Positions 27,140 to 35,230 of a stretch of DNA of 64,000 nt are shown piece by piece; the stretch's first letter is position 1; every line of letters starts with the position of its first letter. The notes beneath the pieces are model-generated. The model was given only the letters and a program-made list of their open reading frames with translations, had not been told where the DNA came from and did no database searches. Position numbers and translations under genes: made by a program. Source of the DNA: Pseudaquidulcibacter sp041917055 (GTDB lineage Bacteria; Pseudomonadota; Alphaproteobacteria; Caulobacterales; Aquidulcibacteraceae); the NCBI GenBank assembly GCA_041917055.1, contig JAYRYJ010000007.1:111438-175437 (forward strand), read 5' to 3'.

Positions 27140-27445
27140 ATGAAACATAACAGCTCAATCACTCGTAAATTTTGGAATGGCGTTAAAATTGAAATCCGCT
27201 TTGAGCGTTTCGCAATCCAATTTGATGATGGCGCATGGAAATCAATTGTTGAAATCGAAAGCATGGACGGAAAATTCCTTCCATTTTCAAATAAAGCCTT
27301 CAAAGAAATTATCATTGCGGCCGAAAGAATTGATGCCTTTGACAGCGTGGCAGAATTCGCCTTTGATTACTTAAATTCAAACAAGCAATTAGGCTTTTTC
27401 AAAGCACCAAAATTCCCAAACCATAACCAACTCGCCCTTTTTTAA
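27140..27445 (+). CDS. Small hypothetical element protein
   Basis: 101 residues, MKHNSSITRKFWNGVKIEIRFERF..., probably an alpha-beta domain: IQFDDGAWKSIVEIESMDGK and a helical FSNKAFKEIIIAAERIDAFDSV. ATG 27140 follows AGGAGG five bases upstream, a strong ribosome site, and a long structured leader. The last 54 bases together with the overlapping GCCCTT/AAGGGC palindrome recur at 28241-28302 as part of a tandem duplication. No family recognised. Confidence 0.65.
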   Translation: MKHNSSITRKFWNGVKIEIRFERFAIQFDDGAWKSIVEIESMDGKFLPFSNKAFKEIIIAAERIDAFDSVAEFAFDYLNSNKQLGFFKAPKFPNHNQLALF

Positions 27446-27452
27446 GGGCGGG

Positions 27453-28184
27453 TTAGAATCCAAGTCTATAAACCACTGAGCAACCTGTATTGGAAACAAC
27501 ATAAGTCGATGCCGCTGAGGCGTTTTGAGGGGTAATGCACTGCCAGCCTGCAAAAACTTTACCTAGATTGGGCATTCCGTCATCAAGCTTGACGTCAATC
27601 GATTGAGCAACTAAGCCAGACAGATTATCTATACTGTTTGGATGGGCGGCATTTGTAGTAGTAGTTGTAAAATAATGTCTCATGGGTTCGGTAGTTGCGC
27701 CACCTGGCAATGGACCCCATACAATTCTAATGCCGTCATCGGTTGCCAATTCTGGCTGTCCCTCACCAAACTCAACATCGGCAACAGGCTTTACACTAGA
27801 TATCAAGTTTGCAGCAAGTAAATGTTGCCAAAATAAAAATCGCTCATCTGTGATACCAGATGTAGCAATGGGGGGATGAACGGTATCTGCACCAATTTGT
27901 CTGTTCCCATCTCCACCAGTTGAACATGGTGCGGCGGCGCAATTTGGAATTCTCACAGAAGGATTGCGAATATCACCCGGCAAAGCTCGATATATGTCCT
28001 TAAATGTGTATGTTGCTGCCTGATAAGATTTTAAATCTCTCACAACTGAAGCGATATTTGCATTTTCAACCAATTTCATCCCACCGAAAATACCGCCGAT
28101 CAAAAGCCCGATAATAATCATCACGATTGATAATTCGACTAACGTAAAGCCGCTATTAACTCGGCATTTATTGAGGGACTCCAT
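27453..28184 (-). CDS. Type II/IV prepilin-like protein, copy 1
   Basis: 243 residues. The N-terminus MESLNKCRVNSG-FTLVELSIVMIIIGLLIGG is a class III (prepilin) signal: cleavage after Gly12 and Glu5 of the mature protein are present. After the helix comes YRALPGDIRNPSVRIPNC, a motif common in pseudopilin-like proteins of alphaproteobacteria, and a GDGNRQIGADT segment. No pilus assembly ATPase, platform or prepilin peptidase is in the window, so export would need chromosomal machinery. Paired with a second copy 170 bp away. Confidence 0.82.
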   Translation of the reverse strand: MESLNKCRVNSGFTLVELSIVMIIIGLLIGGIFGGMKLVENANIASVVRDLKSYQAATYTFKDIYRALPGDIRNPSVRIPNCAAAPCSTGGDGNRQIGADTVHPPIATSGITDERFLFWQHLLAANLISSVKPVADVEFGEGQPELATDDGIRIVWGPLPGGATTEPMRHYFTTTTTNAAHPNSIDNLSGLVAQSIDVKLDDGMPNLGKVFAGWQCITPQNASAASTYVVSNTGCSVVYRLGF

Positions 28185-28357
28185 TTGCTAAACCTATTTC
28201 GGTTCGGGGTTGCGCGTTGCAATATTCTAACCAATTTTTCGGCTTTTTCAAAGCGCCAAAATTCCCAAACCATAACCAACTCGCCCTTTTTTAAGGGCGG
28301 GTGAAGTGTTGCGAATAAACGTTCACCAAATATACGTTTCTTTGTGCATTTGGTAAA

Positions 28358-29110
28358 TCAAAAAGCAAGAACATAGGTAATAAAGCTAATTCCACTGGTT
28401 GAATTACCATATGTTGAATTGACCGAAACAGGGGCTGTGGGGCAATTACCCCAGCCCAATACGCGACCACTTAAAGGCATATCGTTGTCGATTTTCTGAT
28501 CTACGGCTCTAACTTGTGCGCAGGTTAAACTATGATTTTGTAAGTTCACGCCCGTTGTCAAATCGGCAGAAGGTTCATTAGATAATCTAACTAGAGTTTT
28601 ATTTGGCACGGTGTTGCCAGCGACATAAAAATCCCCTGATTGAGTTCCTAAGATTCGATAACCGCCATTCAGTGAACTGTCTGGTTGACCTTCACCAAAT
28701 GCCAAATCGTCGACGTTGTTGAGAGGAGTGATTAATCCCGCTGCACTTAAATGATGCCAGAATACAAATCGCTCATCTCCAACCGTTAATGCATTATTTT
28801 CCGCAGCGTTAAGGGTTCCTAAAATTCTGTCGCCATTTCCAGAACGCGCACATGGATTTGTCGTGCAGTTTGGGAGTCGTGTTGAGGCGTTTCGCAAATC
28901 TCCAGGCAGGGCTCGATAAATATCTTTGAAAGTAATTCCAGCGCTATCGAACGATTTTAAATCTTGAATGGTTTTTTGAATATTCGCATTTTCAACCAAC
29001 TTCATGCCGCCAAAAATACCACCGATCAAAAGCCCGATGATAATCATCACAATTGATAATTCGACTAACGTAAAACCGCTATTAACTCGGCATTTATTGG
29101 GGGACTCCAT
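28358..29110 (-). CDS. Type II/IV prepilin-like protein, copy 2
   Basis: 250 residues. Residues 1-44 match copy 1 at all but one position (Pro4 for Leu4). The middle keeps the same skeleton (FKDIYRALPGDLRNASTRLPNC, GDGDR-type segment GNGDRILGT, DERFVFWHHLSAAGLI, AFGEGQPDSS) while the C-terminal third is different (VRAVDQKIDNDMPLSGRVLGWGNCP). A conserved anchor with a variable exposed end suggests diversification of a surface subunit after duplication. Confidence 0.82.
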   Translation of the reverse strand: MESPNKCRVNSGFTLVELSIVMIIIGLLIGGIFGGMKLVENANIQKTIQDLKSFDSAGITFKDIYRALPGDLRNASTRLPNCTTNPCARSGNGDRILGTLNAAENNALTVGDERFVFWHHLSAAGLITPLNNVDDLAFGEGQPDSSLNGGYRILGTQSGDFYVAGNTVPNKTLVRLSNEPSADLTTGVNLQNHSLTCAQVRAVDQKIDNDMPLSGRVLGWGNCPTAPVSVNSTYGNSTSGISFITYVLAF

Positions 29111-29377
29111 TTGCTAAACCTGTTTCGGGTTCGGGGTTGCGCGTTGCAATATTCTAACCAATTTTTCGGCATTTTTAAAGACTTGATTTTGGATTTGCCC
29201 TTTGCCTTTGGTTATCCCCATTTTTGCCAATTTTGTCTATATAAATGCGTTATTTCACCACTTTTATAATTTTATTGCGCGGCACTTTGCTTGGTTTTCT
29301 TTGAATTTTATCTCACACCTACCCAATTGATAAGACTATCCATCGGGCATTGATCATGGGTTAGATTGACCCGCCGC

Positions 29378-29486
29378 GCGGTAATGGTTCAAGGTTGCTC
29401 GCTTCAGTTCCTTGCAGCTCCGCACGCGTGTTCATTTCATTCAACCTTTGAACCAACCGCTTATTCGCCATGTCCTACTTTCCCCC
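29378..29486 (+). promoter_or_regulatory. Structured leader B (before the 29535 gene)
   Basis: Arms 29378-29397 (GCGGTAATGGTTCAAGGTTG) and 29442-29460 (CAACCTTTGAACCAACCGC) pair over most of their length. CGTGTT lies in the loop at 29427-29432, and TTTCCCCC at 29479-29486, 49 bases before the start codon. Upstream, 29170-29377 holds nothing that I can name. Confidence 0.6.
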
Positions 29487-29534
29487 ATGAAGCCCGAAGG
29501 AATAGTCCATTGGGTAAAACAAATGGAGATGAAA

Positions 29535-29720
29535 ATGACTAAAGAAACCAAAACCAAACCAAGCCACCGTTTATACACCGTAAATGGTGAAGGCGAAAAC
29601 GCACGCTGGACAGACATTGGCGTTGCATGGGCAACCAAAGACGGCAAAGGTTTCACCCTTGCACTTAATGCAATGCCGCTAAATGGTCGTATCGTAATGC
29701 GCATTCCCGAAACCAAATAG
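29535..29720 (+). CDS. Small conserved plasmid/ICE-type protein
   Basis: 61 residues, MTKETKTKPSHRLYTVNGEG..., then ARWTDIGVAWATKDGKGFTL and LNGRIVMR. I know this type of short protein from conjugative elements of proteobacteria, where it often lies near antirestriction and transfer genes; its function is not known. ATG 29535 has GGAG six bases upstream and a structured leader. A terminator hairpin follows the stop by five bases. Confidence 0.7.
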   Translation: MTKETKTKPSHRLYTVNGEGENARWTDIGVAWATKDGKGFTLALNAMPLNGRIVMRIPETK

Positions 29721-29724
29721 CAAA

Positions 29725-29754
29725 TGGGGGCGAAAGCCCCCAAATGCCTTTTAT
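29725..29754 (+). terminator. Rho-independent-like terminator
   Basis: TGGGGGC-GAAA-GCCCCCA (29725-29742), a 7-bp stem closed by a GAAA tetraloop, followed by AAATGCCTTTT. It lies just after the 29535 gene and before the convergent 29751 gene. Confidence 0.6.
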
Positions 29755-29918
29755 GGTTCGCGGTTTTGAAGTTCGGCTTTAATCATGCAAAGCAATGATT
29801 TTGCCAATTCAAGATTTGGGTTTTCAAGGGCGGGAATTGTTCCCGCAACTTTATTGAACATCGCGTAAAGCTCAAATTTTGATTTTGTTTTAAGATCGCT
29901 TTTGGTCATTTTGAACAT
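29751..29918 (-). CDS. Very small hypothetical protein
   Basis: 55 residues from ATG 29918 (MFKMTKSDLKTKSKFELYAMFNKVAG...), which has a strong AAAGGAGGAAATC ribosome site. A longer reading from 29972 would start inside the leader. The protein is helical, with NPNLELAKSLLCMIKAELQNREP at the C-terminus. No family recognised; the leader upstream is again a long hairpin (29971-30062). Confidence 0.5.
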   Translation of the reverse strand: MFKMTKSDLKTKSKFELYAMFNKVAGTIPALENPNLELAKSLLCMIKAELQNREP

Positions 29919-29970
29919 GATTTCCTCCTTTGTTTCCCGCCGCTCGAAATTGAGAAGCGATGGAGGACGC

Positions 29971-30062
29971 AAAATTCAAAACCCACCCGAACCGCATTCT
30001 TTGAAACGAAATGCAATGGAGAAGGCTTTACGCCTTGCGGTTTTATAGGGTGGTTTTGAATA
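29971..30062 (-). promoter_or_regulatory. Structured leader G (before the 29918 gene, minus strand)
   Basis: AAAATTCAAAACCCACCC (29971-29988) pairs with GGGTGGTTTTGAATA (30048-30062) with one bulge; inside, AACCGC/GCGGTT (29990-29995 and 30037-30042) and AAGGC/GCCTT form further stems. The base of the hairpin is 53 bases from the start codon. It lacks the CGTGTT and TTTCCCCC motifs of leaders A, B and D. Confidence 0.5.
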
Positions 30063-30264
30063 GTTTGAACATCAGGCTCTCAATCGAGCGCGTAACAAAG
30101 GGGATAGGAAATCATTGTGACCATTGCGAACATCAAAATCTAAATCGACTTCAATGTTCAATTTCGTGGGAACATATTCGGCTCAAACCCAAATTGTTTT
30201 GGTATTGATTTGATTACCTTGCTCAACAAAACTAACGCGACAATAATTTAATGGCATTGGGGAT

Positions 30265-30429
30265 TTAGGCATCTTCAAATTGCCCGTGCGCATTATTAAC
30301 CATGTTCGCGAAGCGGCATTGCTTGGCTTGGCTTTCAATATAGGAAATGTAGTGGGGGCGTAAAATCAGAATTCCTTTGGCTAAAATTTTAAATCCAACC
30401 CGAATTGTGTAGCCAATATTGGTGAACAT
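30265..30429 (-). CDS. Possible small basic protein
   Basis: 54 residues from ATG 30429, MFTNIGYTIRVGFKILAKGI..., then RPHYISYIESQAKQCRFANM and a short acidic end. AGGG precedes the ATG closely. The RPHYISYIE segment is reminiscent of small proteins that I have seen in conjugative elements, but I cannot name a family. The remainder of 30063-30504 has no other gene that I can support. Confidence 0.35.
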   Translation of the reverse strand: MFTNIGYTIRVGFKILAKGILILRPHYISYIESQAKQCRFANMVNNAHGQFEDA

Positions 30430-30504
30430 TCGCCCTAAAATCCATGGGCGGTATAACGTTCCAAAAGGCAATATAATATATTCCCATGTCTCCCATGTTT
30501 AGTC

Positions 30505-30667
30505 TGCACATCTTGCGACCTGACCATATTGGTTCCTTAGTTTCATTCATCGCTTATCCGTTCAAGCCCGCTGCCCGCACCACCTTTTGCAAAGCCGTGT
30601 TGGGGCATTGAACGCGCGAATGCCTGAACCTTGTCCGTCTCCAACAGGTCGCATGAATGATCGTGCA
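30505..30667 (+). promoter_or_regulatory. Structured leader C (before the 30691 gene)
   Basis: TGCACATCTTGCGACCTG (30505-30522) pairs with 30645-30667, which begins CAGGTCGCA and ends GTGCA, enclosing about 120 bases. Within it CGTTCAAGCCC (from 30560) pairs with GGGGCATTGAACG, and CGTGTT lies at 30596-30601. The CCCCC motif is degenerate here (GTCTCC at about 30637). Confidence 0.55.
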
Positions 30668-30690
30668 CCTAAACCCAAAAGGAGACTAAA

Positions 30691-31062
30691 ATGGGACTTG
30701 ATATGTATGCTTTTTCAATTGAACGTGACGAAACCCGCCCACAAGTGGATTTCAAATTAGGCGATAATGCCACCCAATTTCACTATTGGCGCAAACACCC
30801 CAATCTTCATGGTTGGATGCAACAATTATACGAAGCCAAAGGCGGCACTAACCCTGATTTTAACTGCGACCCACTTATCTTGAATATCGAAGATATTGAC
30901 GCACTCGAAGCCGCAATCAAAGGCGAAGCACTGCCCGAAACCCATGGCTTTTTCTTTGGTGAAACCACGGGCGAAGAAAAAGAAGATGACCTAGACTTCA
31001 TCCGCAAAGCCCGTGAAATTATTCACGAAGGCCGCGATGTGGTTTATGACTCGTGGTGGTAA
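30691..31062 (+). CDS. Conserved plasmid/ICE protein (MGLDMYA...YDSWW family)
   Basis: 123 residues. It starts MGLDMYAFSIERDE and ends FIRKAREIIHEGRDVVYDSWW, with FHYWRKHPNLHGWMQQLYEA and ETHGFFFGETTGEE in between. Proteins with this exact framework are widespread on plasmids and integrative elements, but no biochemical role is established. AAAGGAG lies nine bases before ATG. It is followed by a strong bidirectional terminator and preceded by leader C. Confidence 0.75.
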   Translation: MGLDMYAFSIERDETRPQVDFKLGDNATQFHYWRKHPNLHGWMQQLYEAKGGTNPDFNCDPLILNIEDIDALEAAIKGEALPETHGFFFGETTGEEKEDDLDFIRKAREIIHEGRDVVYDSWW

Positions 31063-31078
31063 TCAATCCACCAATACC

Positions 31079-31108
31079 ATAACGGCTTGGGTTTCCCCAA
31101 GCCGTTAT
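31079..31108. terminator. Bidirectional terminator
   Basis: ATAACGGCTTGGG-TTTC-CCCAAGCCGTTAT, a perfect 13-bp stem, between the stops of the 30691 gene and the convergent 31113 gene. ATTCTTAG follows on the plus strand. Confidence 0.7.
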
Positions 31109-31112
31109 ATTC

Positions 31113-31538
31113 TTAGTTCTTGAAACTATTTGCCAATTCTTCGTCATAAAGCTGCATAGCAATTGACATTAAACAAAATCGTTCTTCAAGTTTAGCGTGC
31201 CCATTTTGTTTTGGTAATGGCTGATTTAGCCAATCCGATACAAAACGGCCTTCTAGATGGACAAAGTCATAATCTTCATTATCAGGCTTACCAAAAGCTC
31301 GATAAATCGCATCCTCTTCCATTTCAAATGGGCTACCATCAGCACGTTTATAAGTTCCATAGTAACTTTTGAATAAATCATCCATCAATTCTATGATCGA
31401 GCGTCGCGATAAATTCAAATCACGATAGGCAATTTTCATTTTACCAAGATATTCCTTTTGTCTAACCACTTTGTATGGCTCGACTATGACTTGATTGCGA
31501 AATTTGTTCTTTCTTTCAAATTCAAAAAACCTTCTCAT
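31113..31538 (-). CDS. Hypothetical protein with palindromic operator at its start
   Basis: 141 residues from ATG 31538 (MRRFFEFERKNKFRNQVIVEPYK...). A helical, charged protein: YLGKMKIAYRDLNLSRRSIIELMDDLFKSYYG, then DYDFVHLEGRFVSDWLNQP. No family recognised. Two interlocking palindromes cover the bases immediately upstream, so the gene is probably under tight repression, perhaps by its own product. A TTG/ATG further up would lie inside those palindromes and is unlikely. Confidence 0.55.
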   Translation of the reverse strand: MRRFFEFERKNKFRNQVIVEPYKVVRQKEYLGKMKIAYRDLNLSRRSIIELMDDLFKSYYGTYKRADGSPFEMEEDAIYRAFGKPDNEDYDFVHLEGRFVSDWLNQPLPKQNGHAKLEERFCLMSIAMQLYDEELANSFKN

Positions 31539-31543
31539 TTTTT

Positions 31544-31572
31544 GGTTCCCAAGGTTGGGAACCGCGCGGTTC
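31544..31572. promoter_or_regulatory. Two overlapping palindromes
   Basis: GGTTCCCAA-GG-TTGGGAACC (31544-31563) and GAACCGCGCGGTTC (31559-31572) share the five bases GAACC. Both are perfect. They begin six bases from the 31538 start codon. Confidence 0.55.
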
Positions 31573-31616
31573 ACTTACGTCTAGACATGCGTATGATAAG
31601 CGATTTTTGAACTGCC

Positions 31617-31650
31617 TTTCCGAGGCTCTAGCTACTTTTCGCCTCGGAAA
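31617..31650. other. Hairpin between divergent genes
   Basis: TTTCCGAGGC (31617-31626) and GCCTCGGAAA (31641-31650) are perfect 10-bp arms around 14 bases, 38 bp before the ankyrin gene. No T-run follows in either direction, so a regulatory role is more likely than termination. Confidence 0.45.
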
Positions 31651-31687
31651 AATTTGGTATTCTTAGACTCTATTGGGGGTGGGATAT

Positions 31688-33199
31688 TTGGCAAGAATTG
31701 ATCAAATTAAGTTCAACTTTGAGGACGCCATTGTTATACGCGAAAGGCTAAACGCTTTTGTGCATCACTCTAGTGGAAAGTATTTTACCAAATCAATTCG
31801 GGCTCTTATTACCCATATTTTGGCCAATAATTACGAAGCAAATGAATTTGAGGCCATGTTTGATGATGACGACCAATTTGATAAAAATCTCCCAATAAAA
31901 GAAGATGGTTTTGGTAAGTTCATTTCAAGAAAACAGGACAATTTGGCACAAGACTCATTGCGTGAAATTTACAAATTCTTGTCGTCAAATGAATATATTT
32001 ATGATTTTGAGTTACCTCAAATATTTCAACCTGCGAAATCCAGCCTTTTGGACAACGCTTTTTCTCCCAAAAGCCTAAAGTCAGGCGAATATCATGCGGT
32101 TTTTAAAACCAATGCCAAATCTTATAATTCGCTTTATCGCTTCAATAAATTACCCAAGAGCGGATTAATTTACTTTGTCGGCTTGGATATTAGCTATGGC
32201 TCGAGCAGAGCAATGCCAGTCAGCTTAAACGATAAAATACCTTATAATTTCTCGAAATCCATGATTTACGGGGTTATTTCAAAGCTAAATTCGAAAAATC
32301 AATTTCAAGTAATTTATTCAGATGTAAATGGGCTAATGACCACTTCAGGAGCAGTGCTTTCCGATAGCAGCTTAATATTAAATGAACTTCAGAGCGAGTT
32401 TTGCTTATTAGGCACGAAGCCAAAAATTTGTCTCGGCAATTCCCAATTTATAATCAGGCAGTTCATAGACCCCAACATATTATTTCAAAGCAATCGCTCT
32501 TTTCCGTTGATTATTACTTCAAATAGGAATGATGAATTAACATGGTATAGAACGGGATACATCAAATCCAGCGACTTTTCTGGCGCGGCAAAGGCATCAC
32601 TAACCTTAGTAAATGCCGCGAAACAAGGGGATGTAATTGGCGTTTTAGATGCTATCTTCGACGGTGCGTATATCAATTTTAGATCACCAGAAGATGGTAA
32701 AACAGCACTTCACTGGGCGGCGCACAATTTTGACAGGCAAATCTTAGAATTATTGGGGGTCATAAATATTGGAATATTTGATGTAGATGCTGTTGTCAGG
32801 AGGTATCGCAATTCCCCTTATAATTCAGAATACATGTTTCGCCTAATTAGACAGGCACGTCAGTCCCTACAATTTGGAATTAGAGATAAGGGTGGCTACT
32901 TACCCTCAAGACTTGTTCCTTCGGTTAATTTATCTAACCCAAATCTTTCTAATGGGCTCGCAGCGCAAGTGTTTAAATATTGCTATCACGAAGAACTCGT
33001 CGAGCTGCTCAATTCAGGTGAAAACTTCTATGAAATACTTTCTAACCCATTAGGTAGCGAACCGTTTCCAAAACTTATATTTGGGGTTGAAGAAGGTGAT
33101 GCAGCGCAACATGCGCCAGACATTAAGAGTGATAGCCAGCTTGTTTCGCTACCTCAAAAAGGCAAAACATGGCCACCTAGTGAAGACGGATTGAGTTGA
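31688..33199 (+). CDS. Orphan protein with ankyrin-like segment
   Basis: About 503 residues. TTG 31688 is used because GGGGTGGGA lies just ahead; GTG 31679 and TTG 31673 are alternatives. Most of the protein has no recognisable domain: a helical N-terminus (AIVIRERLNAFVHHSSGKYF...), a middle beta-rich part (SGLIYFVGLDISYGSSRAMP, SLILNELQSEFCLLGTKPK). Residues around 315-365 (LVNAAKQGDVIGVLDAIFDGA, then GKTALHWAAHNFDRQILELL) form about two ankyrin repeats. AT-rich, codon use unlike the backbone. It sits beside the ubiquitin-like operon, so a conflict role is possible; function unknown. Confidence 0.6.
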   Translation: MARIDQIKFNFEDAIVIRERLNAFVHHSSGKYFTKSIRALITHILANNYEANEFEAMFDDDDQFDKNLPIKEDGFGKFISRKQDNLAQDSLREIYKFLSSNEYIYDFELPQIFQPAKSSLLDNAFSPKSLKSGEYHAVFKTNAKSYNSLYRFNKLPKSGLIYFVGLDISYGSSRAMPVSLNDKIPYNFSKSMIYGVISKLNSKNQFQVIYSDVNGLMTTSGAVLSDSSLILNELQSEFCLLGTKPKICLGNSQFIIRQFIDPNILFQSNRSFPLIITSNRNDELTWYRTGYIKSSDFSGAAKASLTLVNAAKQGDVIGVLDAIFDGAYINFRSPEDGKTALHWAAHNFDRQILELLGVINIGIFDVDAVVRRYRNSPYNSEYMFRLIRQARQSLQFGIRDKGGYLPSRLVPSVNLSNPNLSNGLAAQVFKYCYHEELVELLNSGENFYEILSNPLGSEPFPKLIFGVEEGDAAQHAPDIKSDSQLVSLPQKGKTWPPSEDGLS

Positions 33200-33822
33200 A
33201 ATTTATCAGGAATTAAGGCATCGCATTTTACTCTAAAGCACTAATTTAGCTATTTACAAGTGAACAATGCATAGTTTATTGTGCGGGAAATATCGAGGTT
33301 TTACGCTAATAACTATAGCAAGATTGACCTATTTTTTTCTGCCCTAAGCAGCCGAATGTCGGAAAACCGACAATTCAATCAATGGTAAAATATTCAAAAC
33401 TATCGGCTTATGCCGACTGCAAGATGTGTGCGCGACTACAAATTTCATTTGTATTCTTACACATCTTGGCAAGGGAGACCGTTGGCATTTCTCCCGTTGC
33501 ATCCCTCTTGGCAGTTGGCGCATCAAAGGCATTGAGCATTGTTGCACCAATAGGGGAGACTTCGCTCTCCCCAAACCCCATCGACAAAAAGGGCGTGCCT
33601 GCCCCTTTGAACCCAGCCTCTATCCGAGAGACCAACCGTCCGCCGTTTGGATGCCGCCACTTCATGGAGACCAGAGTTTTCGCACCCTGAACCACGACGA
33701 AGTGAGCCTTCAAGCTCCCCTCGACCCCATGACCAAATTAACGCCATTTTGGATTGCGGCAAGGACTTGGAGATTTCCCACTCCACCCTGCACCCGAACT
33801 ATGAAATGACCAGCAAAATTGT
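33200..33822. other. Structured gene-free interval
   Basis: Short open frames here lack ribosome sites and are not supported. From 33420 the sequence is densely folded: CAAGATGTGT/ACACATCTTG (33420-33429, 33459-33468) encloses ACAAAT-TTC-ATTTGT; GGGAGA/TCTCCC (33473-33478, 33490-33495); and GGGGAGA-CTTCGC-TCTCCCC (33553-33572). GC content rises relative to both flanks. It could be a noncoding RNA, or a leader of the same kind as A-D whose gene has been lost. Confidence 0.5.
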
Positions 33823-34728
33823 TTATGAACCTTGAGCACCAAGCCATCGTAAAAACCTTGCCCATATGCTAATCTTCATATTTGGCTTGATGTCCGCTTT
33901 GGATTTTACTTCAAGACGTTGATCATTAAATTTTCGAATATCAAATAGGGGATCACCATATTCTTCTTTAGAATAATGTGTGCAACAAGATTTGATGTAT
34001 TTTATTCGTTCACTTGGTCTAATGAAGCCAATATTGCCATCATATTCATAGCATATGGTAGGTTTTAAGTTTTTGTTCCAAGGCGTTAAAAGTTGCACAA
34101 TTTGACCAACCGCAGTTGATGCGAGGACGCCATTTGACCAAACAACTTGTGGTTTGCCACCAGCAGCACCATAGTTCCTCCCCTCAGCTTCTAACGCTTT
34201 ATCGTTTACAATATTGAAACATCGAAGACATGGCATACTCGGCATTGATAAGAATACTTGTCCTGAAACCAAAAAGTTCTCACCGTCCATGTGAACGTCC
34301 ATTCCCAAGTCAATATAAGGAATCATCAACCTCCTACAAAAGGCCTCGAGGTCGGCTTTTGCTCTAACGGAATCCAACCCCCCAACGATAATATCGCACG
34401 CTCTTAATCTGTCGCTAGCTTCTTGCCACTTACATTTATGCGCCGTAACTTTGGCGGACGGATTGACTCCCAAAATCAATTTGCGCGCAATATCCACTTT
34501 TGCACTTGCATTGGCTATATCGTTATATATTGAACCAACGACACGGTTAAGGTTTGTATCTTCGAAGCTATCATCGTCTAAAATAACAAAGTTGCCAATT
34601 CCGATATGGGCTAGTTGTTGGACAATGTGAGAGCCGCCGCCACCAAGTCCAGCAATTCCTATGACTGCTTGCTCCAAAATAGCCTCGCTATTTTCGCCTA
34701 AAAAACTTTGCCTATCTTGCCACGACAT
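33823..34728 (-). CDS. E1-like ThiF/UBA adenylating enzyme of the Ubl operon
   Basis: About 301 residues from ATG 34728, 17 bases inside the JAB gene. The adenylation domain is clear: QAVIGIAGLGGGGSHIVQQL (GxGxxG), FVILDDDSFEDTNLNR, a Lys-containing DIARKLILGVNP, and DIIVGGLDSVRAK. MPCLRCF gives a CxxC and KSCCTHY a second cysteine pair, a probable zinc site. E1 enzymes adenylate the C-terminus of a ubiquitin-like protein and pass it to an E2. This is the last gene of a four-gene operon with triple-Ubl, E2 and JAB, which defines its partner. Confidence 0.88.
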   Translation of the reverse strand: MSWQDRQSFLGENSEAILEQAVIGIAGLGGGGSHIVQQLAHIGIGNFVILDDDSFEDTNLNRVVGSIYNDIANASAKVDIARKLILGVNPSAKVTAHKCKWQEASDRLRACDIIVGGLDSVRAKADLEAFCRRLMIPYIDLGMDVHMDGENFLVSGQVFLSMPSMPCLRCFNIVNDKALEAEGRNYGAAGGKPQVVWSNGVLASTAVGQIVQLLTPWNKNLKPTICYEYDGNIGFIRPSERIKYIKSCCTHYSKEEYGDPLFDIRKFNDQRLEVKSKADIKPNMKISIWARFLRWLGAQGS

Positions 34729-35230
34729 TTTGTCCAAACTTTCTAATTGAAGAGCCGATTGTAATAAATTCTGAAACAGCAACAGGGTTGCTGGTTTCGT
34801 TAAGCCAAAAATGAGCAGAGGCGGAATCATTGCTAAGAACCATCAATCCGTGCGGCATCTTAAAGACAGAATGGAAAAAGCCTGGAACAAATTTTCTTCC
34901 GCTTGAAATGTCAATTCCGCTGAATGATGGTTTGCCGAAGCCTCCATGTGTATGCACATGTATTAGCGCACTATTTTTTAGATATGCCGCTTGAATTGCT
35001 TCCCTCATGGCGTCAGAGCCAATACTGGCACCTACATTCGGGTCTCGCAAATAGTGTTCGTCTTTTACAGAATGGTAATTGCGGACTATAATCAAAAGTG
35101 CATCATCATCAGTTTGACAAACTCCGGCAGTGAAAAATCCAACACGCTCGTATGCAAACTCGTGCGGTCGTTCCAAGTCATGTAATGCATCATTTAGCGT
35201 GCTTGTGAGAAGTTTAAGAGTAATCTTCAT
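34712..35230 (-). CDS. JAB/JAMM metallopeptidase of the Ubl operon
   Basis: 172 residues from ATG 35230, which overlaps the E2 stop as ATGA. The JAMM zinc site is visible: Glu in YERVGFF (about residue 28), HVHTH at 91-95, then PSFSGID with Ser and Asp at 104 and 107; the spacing is one residue longer than the textbook HxHx7SxxD. In related operons the peptidase trims the C-terminus of the Ubl or removes it from targets. Located between the E2 and E1 genes. Confidence 0.85.
   Translation of the reverse strand: MKITLKLLTSTLNDALHDLERPHEFAYERVGFFTAGVCQTDDDALLIIVRNYHSVKDEHYLRDPNVGASIGSDAMREAIQAAYLKNSALIHVHTHGGFGKPSFSGIDISSGRKFVPGFFHSVFKMPHGLMVLSNDSASAHFWLNETSNPVAVSEFITIGSSIRKFGQNVVAR

Larger units (their letters stand above)
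27392..29169. repeat. Tandem duplication carrying two prepilin genes
   Basis: 27392-27453 (end of the 27140 gene plus a CGCCCTT/AAGGGCG palindrome) is repeated at 28241-28302 with one mismatch in 62 bases. Each copy is followed on the right by a minus-strand prepilin gene and a shared upstream stretch (28185-28240 and 29111-29169) that differ at few positions. Units are about 849 and 928 bp. The first 44 codons of the two genes are nearly identical, the remainder is not. Confidence 0.75.

Noticed and set aside
33408..33713. 101-codon minus-strand frame in the structured interval
   Set aside because: No ribosome site, and the frame lies in folded DNA. Similar-looking predicted proteins arise from structured leaders in other elements, so coding is not supported.
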